Below, piece after piece: positions 1 to 13,599 of a DNA stretch of 64,000 nucleotides. Source of the DNA: Megalopta genalis (Eukaryota; Arthropoda; Insecta; Hymenoptera; Halictidae); contig NW_027476097.1 in the NCBI RefSeq assembly GCF_051020955.1, positions 2,321,001 through 2,385,000 of the forward strand, given 5' to 3'. Made by a program: the position numbers and the translations under genes. The notes below the pieces were generated by a model. The model ran no database searches and had not been told where the DNA came from. It saw only the letters and a program-made list of their open reading frames with translations. Within the stretch, counting starts at the first letter, position 1; every line of letters starts with the position of its first letter.

Positions 1-3000
1 CTCTGCTACGCATTGATTTGAAGCTAAATCATGTGTTTCGCATGGATTTGAATCTAACTCGGTTGTTTCGCATGCAGTTGAAGCTAAATCATGTATATCA
101 CAGGTGTATGAAGCTAAACCATTGGTTTCGCATGGTTTCGAAGATAACCCTTCTACTTCCCACTGATTTGAAGCTAAATCATGTGTTTCAAATGGATTTG
201 AAGGTAACTCGTATGTTTCGCATGCTGTTGAAGCTAAATCATGTATATCGCAAATATTTGATGCTAAACCATTTGTTTCGCATGGATTCGATGATCAGCT
301 TTCTGCTACGCATTGGTTTGAGGCTAAATATCTGTGTTTCCCATGGATTTGAAGTTAACTCGTTTGTTTCGCATGCAGTTGAAGATAAATCATGTATATC
401 ACAGGTGTATGAAGCTAAACCATTTGTTTCGCATGGAATCGTAGATAACCCTTCTGCTTCGCTTTGATTTGAAGCTAAGACATGTGCTTCACATGGATTT
501 GAAGCTAACTCGTTTGTTTCGCATGCTGTTGAAGCTAAATCATGTATATCATAGGTGTATGAAGCTAAACCGTTGGTGTCGCATGGATTCGAAGATAACC
601 CTTCTACTTCGCATTGATTTGAAGCTAAATCATGTGCTTCGCATGGATTTGAAGCTAAATCATGTGCTTCGCATGGATTTGAATCTAACTCGATTGTTTC
701 GCATGATGTTGAAGCTAAATCATGTATATCACAAGTATTTGTAGCTGAACCATTTGTTTCGCATGGATTAGAAGCTAAGCCTTCTACTTCGCATTGATTT
801 GAATCTAAATCATGTGTTTCGTATGGATTTGAAGCTAACACGTTTGTTTCGCATGCTGTTGAATCTCAATCATGTATATTATAACTATTTGAAGCTAAAC
901 CATGTGTGTCGTGTGGATTCGAAGATCAGCCTTCTACTTCGCATTGATTTGGACCTAAATCATGTGTTTCGCATGGATTTGAAGCTAACACGTTTGTTTC
1001 GCCTGCAGTTGAAGTTATATTATTTACATCGCAAGTACTTGAAGCTAAATCATTTACATCGCAGGTATTTGAAGCTAAACCATTTGCTTCGCATGGATTC
1101 GAAGATAAGCCTTCTACTTCGCATTGAATTGAAGCTAAATCATGTATTTCGCATGTATTTGAAGCTAACTCGTTTGTTTCGCCTGCATTTGAAGCTATAT
1201 CACATATTCGCAAGTATTTGGAGCTCAGTCAATTGTTTCGCATTGATTAGAAGCTAAGCCTTCTACTTCTCATTGATTTGAATTTAAATAATGCGTTTCG
1301 GATGGATTTGAAGCTAACTCGTTTGTCTCGCATGCAGTGGAAGCTAAATCATGTATATCACAAGTATTTGAAGCTGAACCATTTGTTTCGCATTGATTCG
1401 AAGATTAGTTTTCTACTACGCATTAATTTGAATCTAAATCATGTGTTTCGCATGGATTTGAAGCTAACTCGTTTGTTTCGCATGGAGTTGAAGCTAAATC
1501 ATGTATATCACAAGTATTTGAAGCTAAACCATTTGTTTCGCATGGATTCGAAGATTAGTTTTCTACTACGCATTGATTTGAAACTAAATCATGTGTTTCG
1601 CATTGATTTGAAGCTAACTCGTTTGTTTCGCATTCAGTTGAAGCTAAATCTTGTATATCACAAGTATTTGAAGCTAAACCATTTGATTCACATGGATTTG
1701 AACCTAAGCCTTCTACTTCGCATTGATTTGGACCTAAATCAAGTGTTTCGCATGGATTTGAACCTAAGCCTTCTACTTCGCATTGATTTGTACCTAAATC
1801 ATATGTTTCGCATGGATTAGTACCTAACTCGTTTGAGTCGCATGCAGTTGAATCTAAATCATATATATCACAAGTATATGAAGCTAAATCATTCGTTTCG
1901 CATGGATTCGATGATAACCCTTCTACTTCGCATTGATTTGAATCTAAATAATTTGTTTCGCTTGGATTTGAAGCTACGCCTTCTACTTCGCATTGATTTG
2001 AAGCTAAATCATGTGTTTCGCATGGATTTGAAGCTAAGCCTTCAACTTCGCGTTGACTTGATACTAAATCACGTTTTTCGTTTGGATTTGAAGCAAACTC
2101 GTTTGTTTCGCATGCATTTCAAGCTATTTCAGTTATATCACAAGTATTTGAAGGTAACTCATATATTTCGCATGGATTTGATGCTAAGTCATCTACTTCG
2201 CACTGATTTGAAGCTAAATCATGTGTTTTGCTAGGATTCGAAGCTAACTCGTTTGTTTCTCATGCAGTTGAAGCTAAATCATGTATATCACGAGTATTTG
2301 AAACTAAACCATTTGTTTCGCATGGATTCAAAGATCAGTCTTCTACTTCGCATTGATTTGAAGCTAAATCCTGTGTTTCCCATGGATTTGAAGCTAACTT
2401 GTTTGTTTCGCATGCTGTTGAAGCTAAATCATGTATATCACAAGTATTTGCAGCTGAACCATTTATTTCGCATGGATTTGATGCTAAGCCATCTACTTCG
2501 CACTGATTTGAAGCTAAATCATGTGTTTTGCTAGGATTTGAAGCTAACTCGTTTGGTTGTCATGCAGTTGAATCTAAATCATGTATATCACAAGTATTTG
2601 AAGCTAAACCATTTGTTTCGCATGGATTCGAAGATAAGCCATCTATTTCGCACTGATTTGAAGCTAAATCATGTGTTTCGCATGGATTTGAAGCTAACAC
2701 GTTTGTTTCGTCTGCATTTGAAGTTATATTATTTATATCGCAAGTACTTGAAGCGAAATCATTTATATCGCATGTATTTGAAGCTAAACCATTTGTTTCG
2801 CATGGATTCGAAGATAAGCCTTCTACTTCGCATTGATTTAATGCGAAATCATGTGTTTCGCATGGCTTTGAAGCTAACTCGTTTATTTCGCATGCAGTTG
2901 AAGCTAAATCATGTATAGCACAAGTATTTGAAGCTAAAACATTTGATTCGCATGGATTCGAGGATCAGCCTTCTACTTCGCATTGATTTGAAGCTAAATC

Positions 3001-6000
3001 ATCTGTTTCGCATGGATTTGAAGCTAACTCGTTTGTTTCGCATGCTGTTGAAGCTAAATCATGTATATCACAAGGACTTGAAGCTAAATCATTTCTTTCT
3101 CATAGATTCGAAGATAACCCTTCTACTTCGCATCGATTTGAAGCTAAATCATGTTTCGCATGGATTTGAATCTAACTCGTTCGTTTCGCATGCTGTTGAA
3201 GCTAAATCATGTATATCACAAGTATTTGAAGCTAAACCATTTGTTTCTCATAGATTTGAAACAAAGGCTTCTACTTCACGTTGATTTGAATTGAAATCAT
3301 GTTTTTCGCTGGATTTGATGCAAACTCGTTTGTTTAGCATGCAGTTGAAGCTAAATGATGTATATCACAAGTATTTGAAGCTAAACCATTTGTTTCGCAT
3401 GGATTCGAAGATAAGCCCTCTACTTCGCATTGATTTAATGCAAAATCATGTGTTTCGCATGGATTTGAAGCTAACTCGTTTATTTCGCATGCAGTTGAAG
3501 CTAAATCATGTATAGCACAAGTATTTGAAGCTAAAACATTTGATTCGCATGGATTCGAGGATCAGCCTTCTACTTCGCATTGATTTGAAGCTAAATCATC
3601 TGTTTCGCATGGATTTGAAGCTAACTCGTTTGTTTCGCATGCTGTTGAAGCTAAATCATGTATATCACAAGGATTTGAAGCTAAATCATTTCTTTCTCAT
3701 GGATTCGAAGATAAACCTTCTACTTCGCATCGATTTGAAGCTAAATCATGTTTCGCATGGATTTGAATCTAACTCGTTCGTTTCGCATGCTGTTGAAGCT
3801 AAATCATGTATAACACAAGTATTTGAAGCTAAACCAGTTGTTTCTCATAGATTTGAATCTAAGCCTTCTACTTCGCATTGTTTTGAAGTTGAATCATGTT
3901 TTTCGCTGGATTTGAAGCTAACTCGTTTGTTTCGCATGCAGTTGAAGCTAAATGATGTATATCACAAGTATTTGAAGCAAAACCATTTGTTTCGAATGGA
4001 ATCGAGGATCTGCCTTCTGCTTCGCATTGATTTGAAGCTAAATCATGTGTTTCACATGCATCTGATGGTAACTCGTTTGTTTCGCCTGCATTTGAAGCTG
4101 TACCACTTATATTGGCGAGTATTTGAAGCTAAATCTTACGTTTCGCATGGATTTGATGCTAAGCCATCTACTTCGCACAGATTTGAAGCGAAATCATGTG
4201 TTTTGCTAGGATTTGAAGCTAACTCGTTTGATTGTCATGCAGTTGAATCTAAATCATGTATATCACAAGTATTTGAAGCTGAACCATTTGTTTCGCATGG
4301 ATTCGAAGATCAGACTTCTACTTCGCATTGATTTGAAGCTAAATCCTGTGTTTCCCATGGATTTGAAGTTAACTCGTTTGTTTCGCATGCAGTTGAAGCT
4401 AAATCATGTACATCACAGGTGTTTGAAGCTAAAGCATTTGCTTCGTATGGATTCGAAGATAAGCCTTCTACTTCGCATTGATTTGAAGCTAAGTCCTGTG
4501 TTTCCATGAATTTGAAGCTAACTCGTTTGTTTCGCATGCTGTTGAAGCTGAATCATGTATATCACAAGTATTTGAAGCTGAACTATTTGTTTCGAATGGA
4601 TTCGAAGATATGCCTTCTACTTCGCATTAAATTGAAGCTAAATCATGTATTTCGCATGTATTTGAAGCTAAATCGTTTGTTTCGCCTGCATTTGAAGCTA
4701 TATCACATATTCGCAAGTATTTGAAGCTCAGTCAATCGTTTCGCCTTGATTAGAAGCTAAGCCTTGTACTTCTCATTGATTTGAATCTAAATCATGCGTT
4801 TCGGATGGATTTGAAGCTAACTCGTTTGTTTCGCATGCAATTGAAGCTAAATCATGTATATCACAAGTATTTGAAGCTGAACCATTTGTTTCGCATTGAT
4901 TCGAAGATTAGTTTTCTACTACGCATTAATTTGAAACTAAATCATGTGTTTCGCATGGATTTGAAGCTAACTCGTTTGTTTCGCATGCAGTTGAAGCTAA
5001 ATCATGTATATCACAAGTATTTGTAGCCAAACCATTTAGTTCGCACGGATTTGAAGCTAAGGCTTCTACTTCGCATTGATCTGAAGCTAACTATTTTGTT
5101 CCGCAAGCAGTTTAACCTAAATCATGTATATCACAAGTATTTGAAGCTAAAGCATTTGTTCGAATGGATTTGAAGCTAAGCCTTCTACTTCGCATTGATT
5201 TGAAACTAATTCTTGTGTTTCGCTTGGATTTGAAGCAACCTCGTTTGTTTCGCCTGCATTTGAAGCTAAAACACGTATATCACAAGTATTTGAAGATAAA
5301 CCATTTGTTCCGCATCGATGCGAAGATAAGCCTTCTACTTCGCATTGATTTGAAGCTAAATCATGTGTTTCGCATGGATTCGAAGCTAACTCGTTTGTTT
5401 CGCCTGCATTTGACGCTATATCACTTATATCGCAAGTAATTGAAGCTAAACCATTTGCTTTGCATCGATTCGAAGATCAGCCTTCTACTTCGCATTGATT
5501 TGAAGCTAAACCATTTGTTTCGCAAGGATTTGAAGCTAAGCCTTCTACTTCGCATTGATTTGAAGTTAAATCATGTGTTTCGCCTGGATTTAAAGCTAAC
5601 TCGTCTGTTTCGCATGCAGTTGAAGCTAAATCATATACAAAACAAGTATTTGAAGCTAAACCATATGATTCCCATGGAATTGAAGCTAAGCCTACTACTT
5701 CGCATTGATATGAAGCTAAACCATTTGTTTCGCAAGGATTTGAAGCTAAGCCTTCTACTTCGCATTGATTTGAAGCTGAATCATGTGTTTCGCCTGGATT
5801 TGAAGCTAACTCGTCTGTTTCGCATGCAGTTGAAGCTAAATCATATATAAAACAAGTATTTGAAGCTAAACCATATGATTCCCATGGAATTGAAGCTAAG
5901 CCTACTTCTTCGCATTGATTTGAAGCTAAACCATTTGATTCGCATGGATTTGAAAATTTGCCTTCTACTTCGCATTGATTTGAAGCAAAATCATGTGTTT

Positions 6001-9000
6001 CGCATGGATTTGAAGCTAACTCGTTTGTTTCGCATGCAGTTTGAGCTAAATCATATATATCACAAGTATTTGAGGCACAACCATTTGCTTCGCATGGATT
6101 CGAAAATCAGCCTTCTACTTCGCATTAATTTGAAGCTAAATCATTTATATGGCAAGTATTTGAAAGTTAATCATTTGTTACGCATGGATTTGAAGATAAG
6201 CCTTCTAGTTCGCATGGATTTGAAGTTGAATCATTTGTTTCGCGTGGATTTGAAGCTAACTTGTTTGTTTCGCATGCAGTTCAAGCTAAATCATGTATAT
6301 CACAAGTGTTTGAAGCGAAACCGTTTGATTCGCGTTGATTTGAAGCTGGATCATGTGTTTCGCATGAATTTGAAGCTAACTCGTCTGTTTCGCATGCAGT
6401 TGAAGCTAAAACATGTATGTCACGAGTATTTGAAGCTAAACCGATTGAGTCGCATGGATTTGAATATAAGCATTCTACTTCGCATTGATTTGAAGCTAAA
6501 TCAAGTGTTTCGCTTGGATTTGAAGTTAACTCGTTTCTGGCGCATGCAGTTGAAGTTAAATCATGTACATCACAATATTAGAAGCTAAACCATTTGATTC
6601 CCATGGAATTGAAGCTAAGCCTTCTACTTCGCATTGATTTGAAGCTAAACCATTTGCTTCGCATGGATTCGAAGATCAGCCTCCTACTTCGCATTGATTT
6701 GAAGCAAAATCATGTGTTTCGCTCGGATTTGAATGTAACTCGTTTGTTTCGCATGCAGTTGAAGCTAAATCATGTTTATCACAAATATCTGAATCTGAAC
6801 CATCTGTTTCGCATGAATATTAAGCTAAACCATGTGTTTCGCATGAATTTGAAGCTAAATCTTGTGTTTCGCATGGATTTGAAGTTAACTCGTTTGTTTC
6901 GCCTGCGTTTGAAGCTAAATCATGTGTATCACAAGCATTTGAAGCTAAACCGTTTGATTCGCATGGATTTGAAGCTAAGCCTTCTACTTCGCATTGATTT
7001 GAAGCTAAATCATGTGTTTCGCATGGATCTGAAGCTAACTCGTTTGTTTCGCTTGCAGTTGAAGCTAAATCATGTATATCACAAGTATTTGAAGCTAAAC
7101 CATTTGATTCGCATGGATTTGAAGCTAAGCCTTCAACTTCGCATTGATTTGAAACTAAATCATGTGTTTCGCTTGGATTTGAAGCTAACTTGATTGTTCA
7201 GCATGCAGTTGAAGCTAAATCATGTATATCACAAGTATTTGCAGCTAAACCATTTGTTTCGCATGGATTCGAAGATAACCCTTCTACTTCGCATTGATTT
7301 CAAGTTAAATCATGTGTTTCGCATGGATTTGAAGCTAAATCATGTGTTTTGAATGGATTTGAAGTTAACTCGTTTGCTCCCCAAGAAGTTGAAGCTAAAT
7401 TATGTATATCATAAGTAATTGAAGCTAAAGAACTTGATCCGCATGGATTTCAAACTAAGCCTTCTACTTCGCATTGATTTGATTGTAAATCATGTCTTTT
7501 GCATGGATTTAAAGCTAACTCGTTTGTTTCGCCTGCATTTGAAGCTAAATCATGTATATCACAAGTATTTGAATTTAAACCATTTGTTTCGCATGGATTC
7601 GAAGATAAGCCTTCTACTTCGCATTGAATTGAAGCGAAATCATGTGTTTCACATGGATTCGAAGTTCAGCCTTCTATTTCGCATTGATTTGAAGCTAAAT
7701 CATGTGTTTCACATGGATTTGTACAAACTCGTTTGTTTCGCATGGATTTGAAACTAAGCCTTCAAGTTCGCGTTGATTTGATGCTAAATCATGTTCATCA
7801 AAGGTATTTGAAGCTGAACCATCTGTTTCGTATGCAGTTGAAGCTAAATCATGTATAAAACAAGAGTTTGAAGCTAAACCATTTGTTTCGTATGGATTTG
7901 AAGCTAAGCCTTCAACTTCGCGTTGACTTGATGCTATATTATGTTTTTCGCTTGGATTTGAAGCTAAACCATTTGTTTCGCATGGATTCGAAGCTAAGCC
8001 TTCTACTTCGCATTGATTTGAGGCTAAATCATGTGTTTCGCTTGGTTTTGAAGCTAACTCGTTTTTTTCGCATGCAGTTGAAGCTGAATCATGTATATCA
8101 CAAGTATTTGAAGCTAAACTATTCGTTTCGCATGGATTCGAAGATAAGCCTTTCACTTCGCATTGATTTGATGCTAAATCATGTGTTTCGCAAGGATTTG
8201 AAGCTAACTCGTTTGTTCGCATGCTGTTGAAGCTAACTCAAGTGTATCACAAGTATTTGAAGCTAAACCATTTGCTTCGCATGAATTCGAAGATCAGCCT
8301 TCTACTTCGCATTGATTTGAATCTAAATCATGTGTTCCGCATGGATTTTAAGCTAACTCGTTTGTTTCGCATGCAGTTGAAGCTAAATCATGTATATCGC
8401 AAGTATTTGAAGCTAAACCATTTGATTCCCATGGTTTTGAAGCTAAGCTTTCTACGTCGCATTGATTTGAAGATAAATCATGTGTTTCGCTTGGATTTGA
8501 AGATAACTCATTTGTTTCGCATGCTGTTGACGCTAAATCATGTATATCACATGTATTTGAAGCTAAACCATTTGCTTCGCATCGATTCGAAGATCAGCCT
8601 TCTACTTGCATTGATTTGAAGCTAAATCATGTGTTCCGCATGGCTTTTAAGCTAACTCGTTTGTTTCGCATGCAGTTGAAGCTAAATCATGTATATCACA
8701 AGTATTTGAAGCTAAACCATTTGTTTCGCATGGATTCGAAGATAAGCCTTCTAATTCGCATTGATTTGAGGCTAAATCATGTGTTTCGCTTGGATTTGAA
8801 GCTAACTCGTTTTCTTCGCTAGTAGTTGAAGCTAAATCATGCATATCACAAGTATTTGAAGCTAAACCATTTGGTTCGCTTTTATTCGAAGCTAAGCCAT
8901 CTACTTCGCATTGATTTGAGGCTAAATCATGTGTTTCGCTTGGTTTTGAAGCTAACTCGTTTTTTTCGCATGCAGTTGTATCTAAATCATGTATATCACA

Positions 9001-9249
9001 AGTATTTGAAGCTAAACCATTTGTTTCGCATGGATTCGAAGATAAGCCTTCTACTTCGCATTGATTTTAATCTAAATCATGTGTTCCGCATGGATTTTAT
9101 GCTAACTCGTTTGTTTCGCATGCAGTTGAAGCTAAATCGTGTATATCACAAGTATTTGAAGCTAAACCATTTGTTTCGCATTTATTCGAAGCTAAGCCTT
9201 CTACTTCGCATTGATTTGAGGCTAAATCATGTGTTCCGCATGGATTTTA

Positions 9250-12200
9250 AGCTAACTCGTTCGTTTCGCATGCAGTTGAAGCTAAATCATGTACATCACA
9301 AGTATTTGAAGCTAAACCATTTGTTTCGCATGGATTCGAAGATAAGTCTTCTACTTCGCATTGATTTGATGCTAAATCATGTGTTTCGCATGGATTTGAA
9401 GCTTTCTCGTTTGTTTCGCATGCTGTTGAAGCTAAATCATGTATATCACAAGTATTTGAAACTAAACCATTTGTTTCGCATGGATACGAAAATAACCCTT
9501 CTACTTCGCATTGATTTGATGCTAAATCATGTGTTTCGCATTGATTTGAAGCTAAATCATGTGTTTCGCATGGATTTGAAGCTAACTCGTTTTTTTGCAT
9601 GCAGTTGTAGCTAAATCATGTATATCACAAGTATATGAAGCTGATCCATTTGTTTCGCATGGATTCGAAGATAAGCCTTACACTTCGCATTGATTTGATG
9701 CTAAATCATGCGTTTCGCATGGATTTGAAGCTAACTCGTTTGTTTCGCATGCTGTTGAAGCTAAATCATGTATATCACAAGTATTTGAAGCTAAACCATA
9801 TGTTTCGCATGGATTCGAAGATAAGCCTTCTACTTCGCATTGATTTTAATCTAAATCATGTGTTTCGCAAGGATTTTAAGCTAACTCGTTTGTTTCGGAT
9901 GCTGTTGAAGCTAAATCATGTATATCACAAGTATTTGAAGCTATATCATTTGTTTCGCATGGATTCGAAGATAACCCTTCTAATTCGCATTGATTTGAGG
10001 CTAAATCATGTGTTTCGCTTGGATTTGAAGCTAACTCGTTTTTTTCGCTAGTAGTTGAAGCTAAATCATGCATATCATAAGTATTTGAAGCTAAACCATT
10101 TGTTTCGCATGTATTCGAAGATAAGCCTTCCACTTCGCATTGATTTGATGCTAAATCATGTGTTTCGCATGGATTTGAAGCTAACTCGTTTGTTTCGCAT
10201 GCTGTTGAAGCTAACTCAAGTGGATCACAAGTATTTGAAGCTAAACCATTTGTTTCGCATGGATTCGAAGATAAGCCTTCTACTTCGCATTGATTTGAAG
10301 CTAAATCATGTGTTTCGCATGGATTATAAGCTAACTCGTTTTTTTCGCATGCAGTTGTAGCTAAATCATGTATATCACAAGTATTTGAAGCTAAACCATT
10401 TGTTTCGCATTTATTCGAAGCTAAGCCTTCTACTTCGCATTGATTTGAGGCTAAATCATGTGTTCCGCATGGATTTTAAGCTAACTCGTTCGTTTCGCAT
10501 GCAGTTGAAGCTAAATCATGTACATCACAAGTATTTGAAGCTAAACCATTTGTTTCGCATGGATTCGAAGATAAGCCTTCTACTTCGCATTGATTTGAAG
10601 CTAAATCATGTGTTTCGCATGGATTATAAGCTAACTCGTTTTTTTCGCATGCAGTTGTAGCTAAATCATGTATATCACAAGTATTTGAAGCTAAACCATT
10701 TGTTTCGCATTTATTCGAAGCTAAGCCTTCTACTTCGCATTGATTTGAGGCTAAATCATGTGTTCCGCATGGATTTTAAGCTAACTCGTTCGTTTCGCAT
10801 GCAGTTGAAGCTAAATCATGTACATCACAAGTATTTGAAGCTAAACCATTTGTTTCGCATGGATTCGAAGATAAGTCTTCTACTTCGCATTGATTTGATG
10901 CTAAATCATGTGTTTCGCATGGATTTGAAGCTTTCTCGTTTGTTTCGCATGCTGTTGAAGCTAAATCATGTATATCACAAGTATTTGAAACTAAACCATT
11001 TGTTTCGCATGGATACGAAAATAACCCTTCTACTTCGCATTGATTTGATGCTAAATCATGTGTTTCGCATTGATTTGAAGCTAAATCATGTGTTTCGCAT
11101 GGATTTGAAGCTAACTCGTTCGTTTCGCATGCAGTTGAAGCTAAATCATGTACATCACAAGTATTTGAAGCTAAACCATTTGTTTCGCATGGATTCGAAG
11201 ATAAGTCTTCTACTTCGCATTGATTTGATGCTAAATCATGTGTTTCGCATGGATTTGAAGCTTTCTCGTTTGTTTCGCATGCTGTTGAAGCTAAATCATG
11301 TATATCACAAGTATTTGAAACTAAACCATTTGTTTCGCATGGATACGAAAATAACCCTTCTACTTCGCATTGATTTGATGCTAAATCATGTGTTTCGCAT
11401 TGATTTGAAGCTAAATCATGTGTTTCGCATGGATTTGAAGCTAACTCGTTTTTTTGCATGCAGTTGTAGCTAAATCATGTATATCACAAGTATATGAAGC
11501 TGATCCATTTGTTTCGCATGGATTCGAAGATAAGCCTTACACTTCGCATTGATTTGATGCTAAATCATGCGTTTCGCATGGATTTGAAGCTAACTCGTTT
11601 GTTTCGCATGCTGTTGAAGCTAAATCATGTATATCACAAGTATTTGAAGCTAAACCATATGTTTCGCATGGATTCGAAGATAAGCCTTCTACTTCGCATT
11701 GATTTTAATCTAAATCATGTGTTTCGCAAGGATTTTAAGCTAACTCGTTTGTTTCGGATGCTGTTGAAGCTAAATCATGTATATCACAAGTATTTGAAGC
11801 TATATCATTTGTTTCGCATGGATTCGAAGATAACCCTTCTAATTCGCATTGATTTGAGGCTAAATCATGTGTTTCGCTTGGATTTGAAGCTAACTCGTTT
11901 TTTTCGCTAGTAGTTGAAGCTAAATCATGCATATCATAAGTATTTGAAGCTAAACCATTTGTTTCGCATGTATTCGAAGATAAGCCTTCCACTTCGCATT
12001 GATTTGATGCTAAATCATGTGTTTCGCATGGATTTGAAGCTAACTCGTTTGTTTCGCATGCTGTTGAAGCTAACTCAAGTGGATCACAAGTATTTGAAGC
12101 TAAACCATTTGTTTCGCATGGATTCGAAGATAAGCCTTCTACTTCGCATTGATTTGAAGCTAAATCATGTGTTTCGCATGGATTATAAGCTAACTCGTTT

Positions 12201-12967
12201 TTTTCGCATGCAGTTGTAGCTAAATCATGTATATCACAAGTATTTGAAGCTAAACCATTTGTTTCGCATTTATTCGAAGCTAAGCCTTCTACTTCGCATT
12301 GATTTGAGGCTAAATCATGTGTTCCGCATGGATTTTAAGCTAACTCGTTCGTTTCGCATGCAGTTGAAGCTAAATCATGTACATCACAAGTATTTGAAGC
12401 TAAACCATTTGTTTCGCATGGATTCGAAGATAAGCCTTCTACTTCGCATTGATTTGAAGCTAAATCATGTGTTTCGCATGGATTATAAGCTAACTCGTTT
12501 TTTTCGCATGCAGTTGTAGCTAAATCATGTATATCACAAGTATTTGAAGCTAAACCATTTGTTTCGCATTTATTCGAAGCTAAGCCTTCTACTTCGCATT
12601 GATTTGAGGCTAAATCATGTGTTCCGCATGGATTTTAAGCTAACTCGTTCGTTTCGCATGCAGTTGAAGCTAAATCATGTACATCACAAGTATTTGAAGC
12701 TAAACCATTTGTTTCGCATGGATTCGAAGATAAGTCTTCTACTTCGCATTGATTTGATGCTAAATCATGTGTTTCGCATGGATTTGAAGCTTTCTCGTTT
12801 GTTTCGCATGCTGTTGAAGCTAAATCATGTATATCACAAGTATTTGAAACTAAACCATTTGTTTCGCATGGATACGAAAATAACCCTTCTACTTCGCATT
12901 GATTTGATGCTAAATCATGTGTTTCGCATTGATTTGAAGCTAAATCATGTGTTTCGCATGGATTTGA
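9250..12967. repeat. Recent tandem duplication of a 1,859-bp satellite block
   Basis: Blocks 9250-11108 and 11109-12967 are nearly identical base for base at an offset of 1,859 bp. Private variants recur at that offset, for example GTATATGAAGCTGATCC at 9640 and 11499, the TTTTTTTGCATG deletion at 9590 and 11449, and the CTAGTAGTTGAAGC variant near 10048 and 11907. The offset is one base less than 62 monomers because the block carries a single-base deletion. Such near-identity inside an otherwise variable array points to a recent unequal exchange, or to a duplicated assembly segment. Confidence 0.9.
10385..11450. repeat. Nested 300-bp and 330-bp tandem duplications within the satellite
   Basis: The 300-bp (10-monomer) stretch 10385-10684 is followed by a copy that matches closely until about 10870. 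The 330-bp (11-monomer) stretch near 10791-11120 is followed directly by another copy, 11121-11450. The 330-bp unit contains a doubled monomer (two consecutive monomers with the AATCATGTGTTTCGC middle), so its higher-order count is 11 rather than 10. These smaller duplications lie inside the 1,859-bp duplication and show at least two rounds of amplification. Confidence 0.8.
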
Positions 12968-13599
12968 AGCTAACTCGTTTTTTTGCATGCAGTTGTAGCT
13001 AAATCATGTATATCACAAGTATTTGCAGCTAAACCATTTGTTTCGCATCGATACGAAGGTAACCCTTCTACTTCGCATTGATTTGAAGCTAATTCATGTG
13101 TTTCGCATGGATTTGAATCTAACTCGTTTATTTCGCATGCTGTTGAAGCTAAATCATGTATATCACAAGTATAAGAAGCTATATCATACGTTTCGCATGG
13201 ATTCCAAGATAACCCTTCTAATTCGCATTGATTTGAATCTAAATCATGTGTTTCGCATGGATTTGAAGCTAACTCGTTTGTTTCGCATGCTGTTGAAGCT
13301 AAATCATGAATATCACAAGTATTTGAAGCTAAACCATTTGTTTCGCATTTATTCGAAGCTAAGCCTTCTACTTCGCATTGATTTGAGGCTAAATCATGTG
13401 TTTCGCTTGGTTTTGAAGCTAACTCGTTTTTTTCGCATGCTGTTGAAGCTAAATCATGTATATCACAAGTATTTGAAGCTATATCATACGTTTCGCATGG
13501 ATTCCAAGACAACCCTTCTAATTCGCATTGATTTGAAGCTAAATAATGTGTTTCGCATGGATTTGAAGCTAACTCGATTGTTTCGCATGCTGTTGAAGC

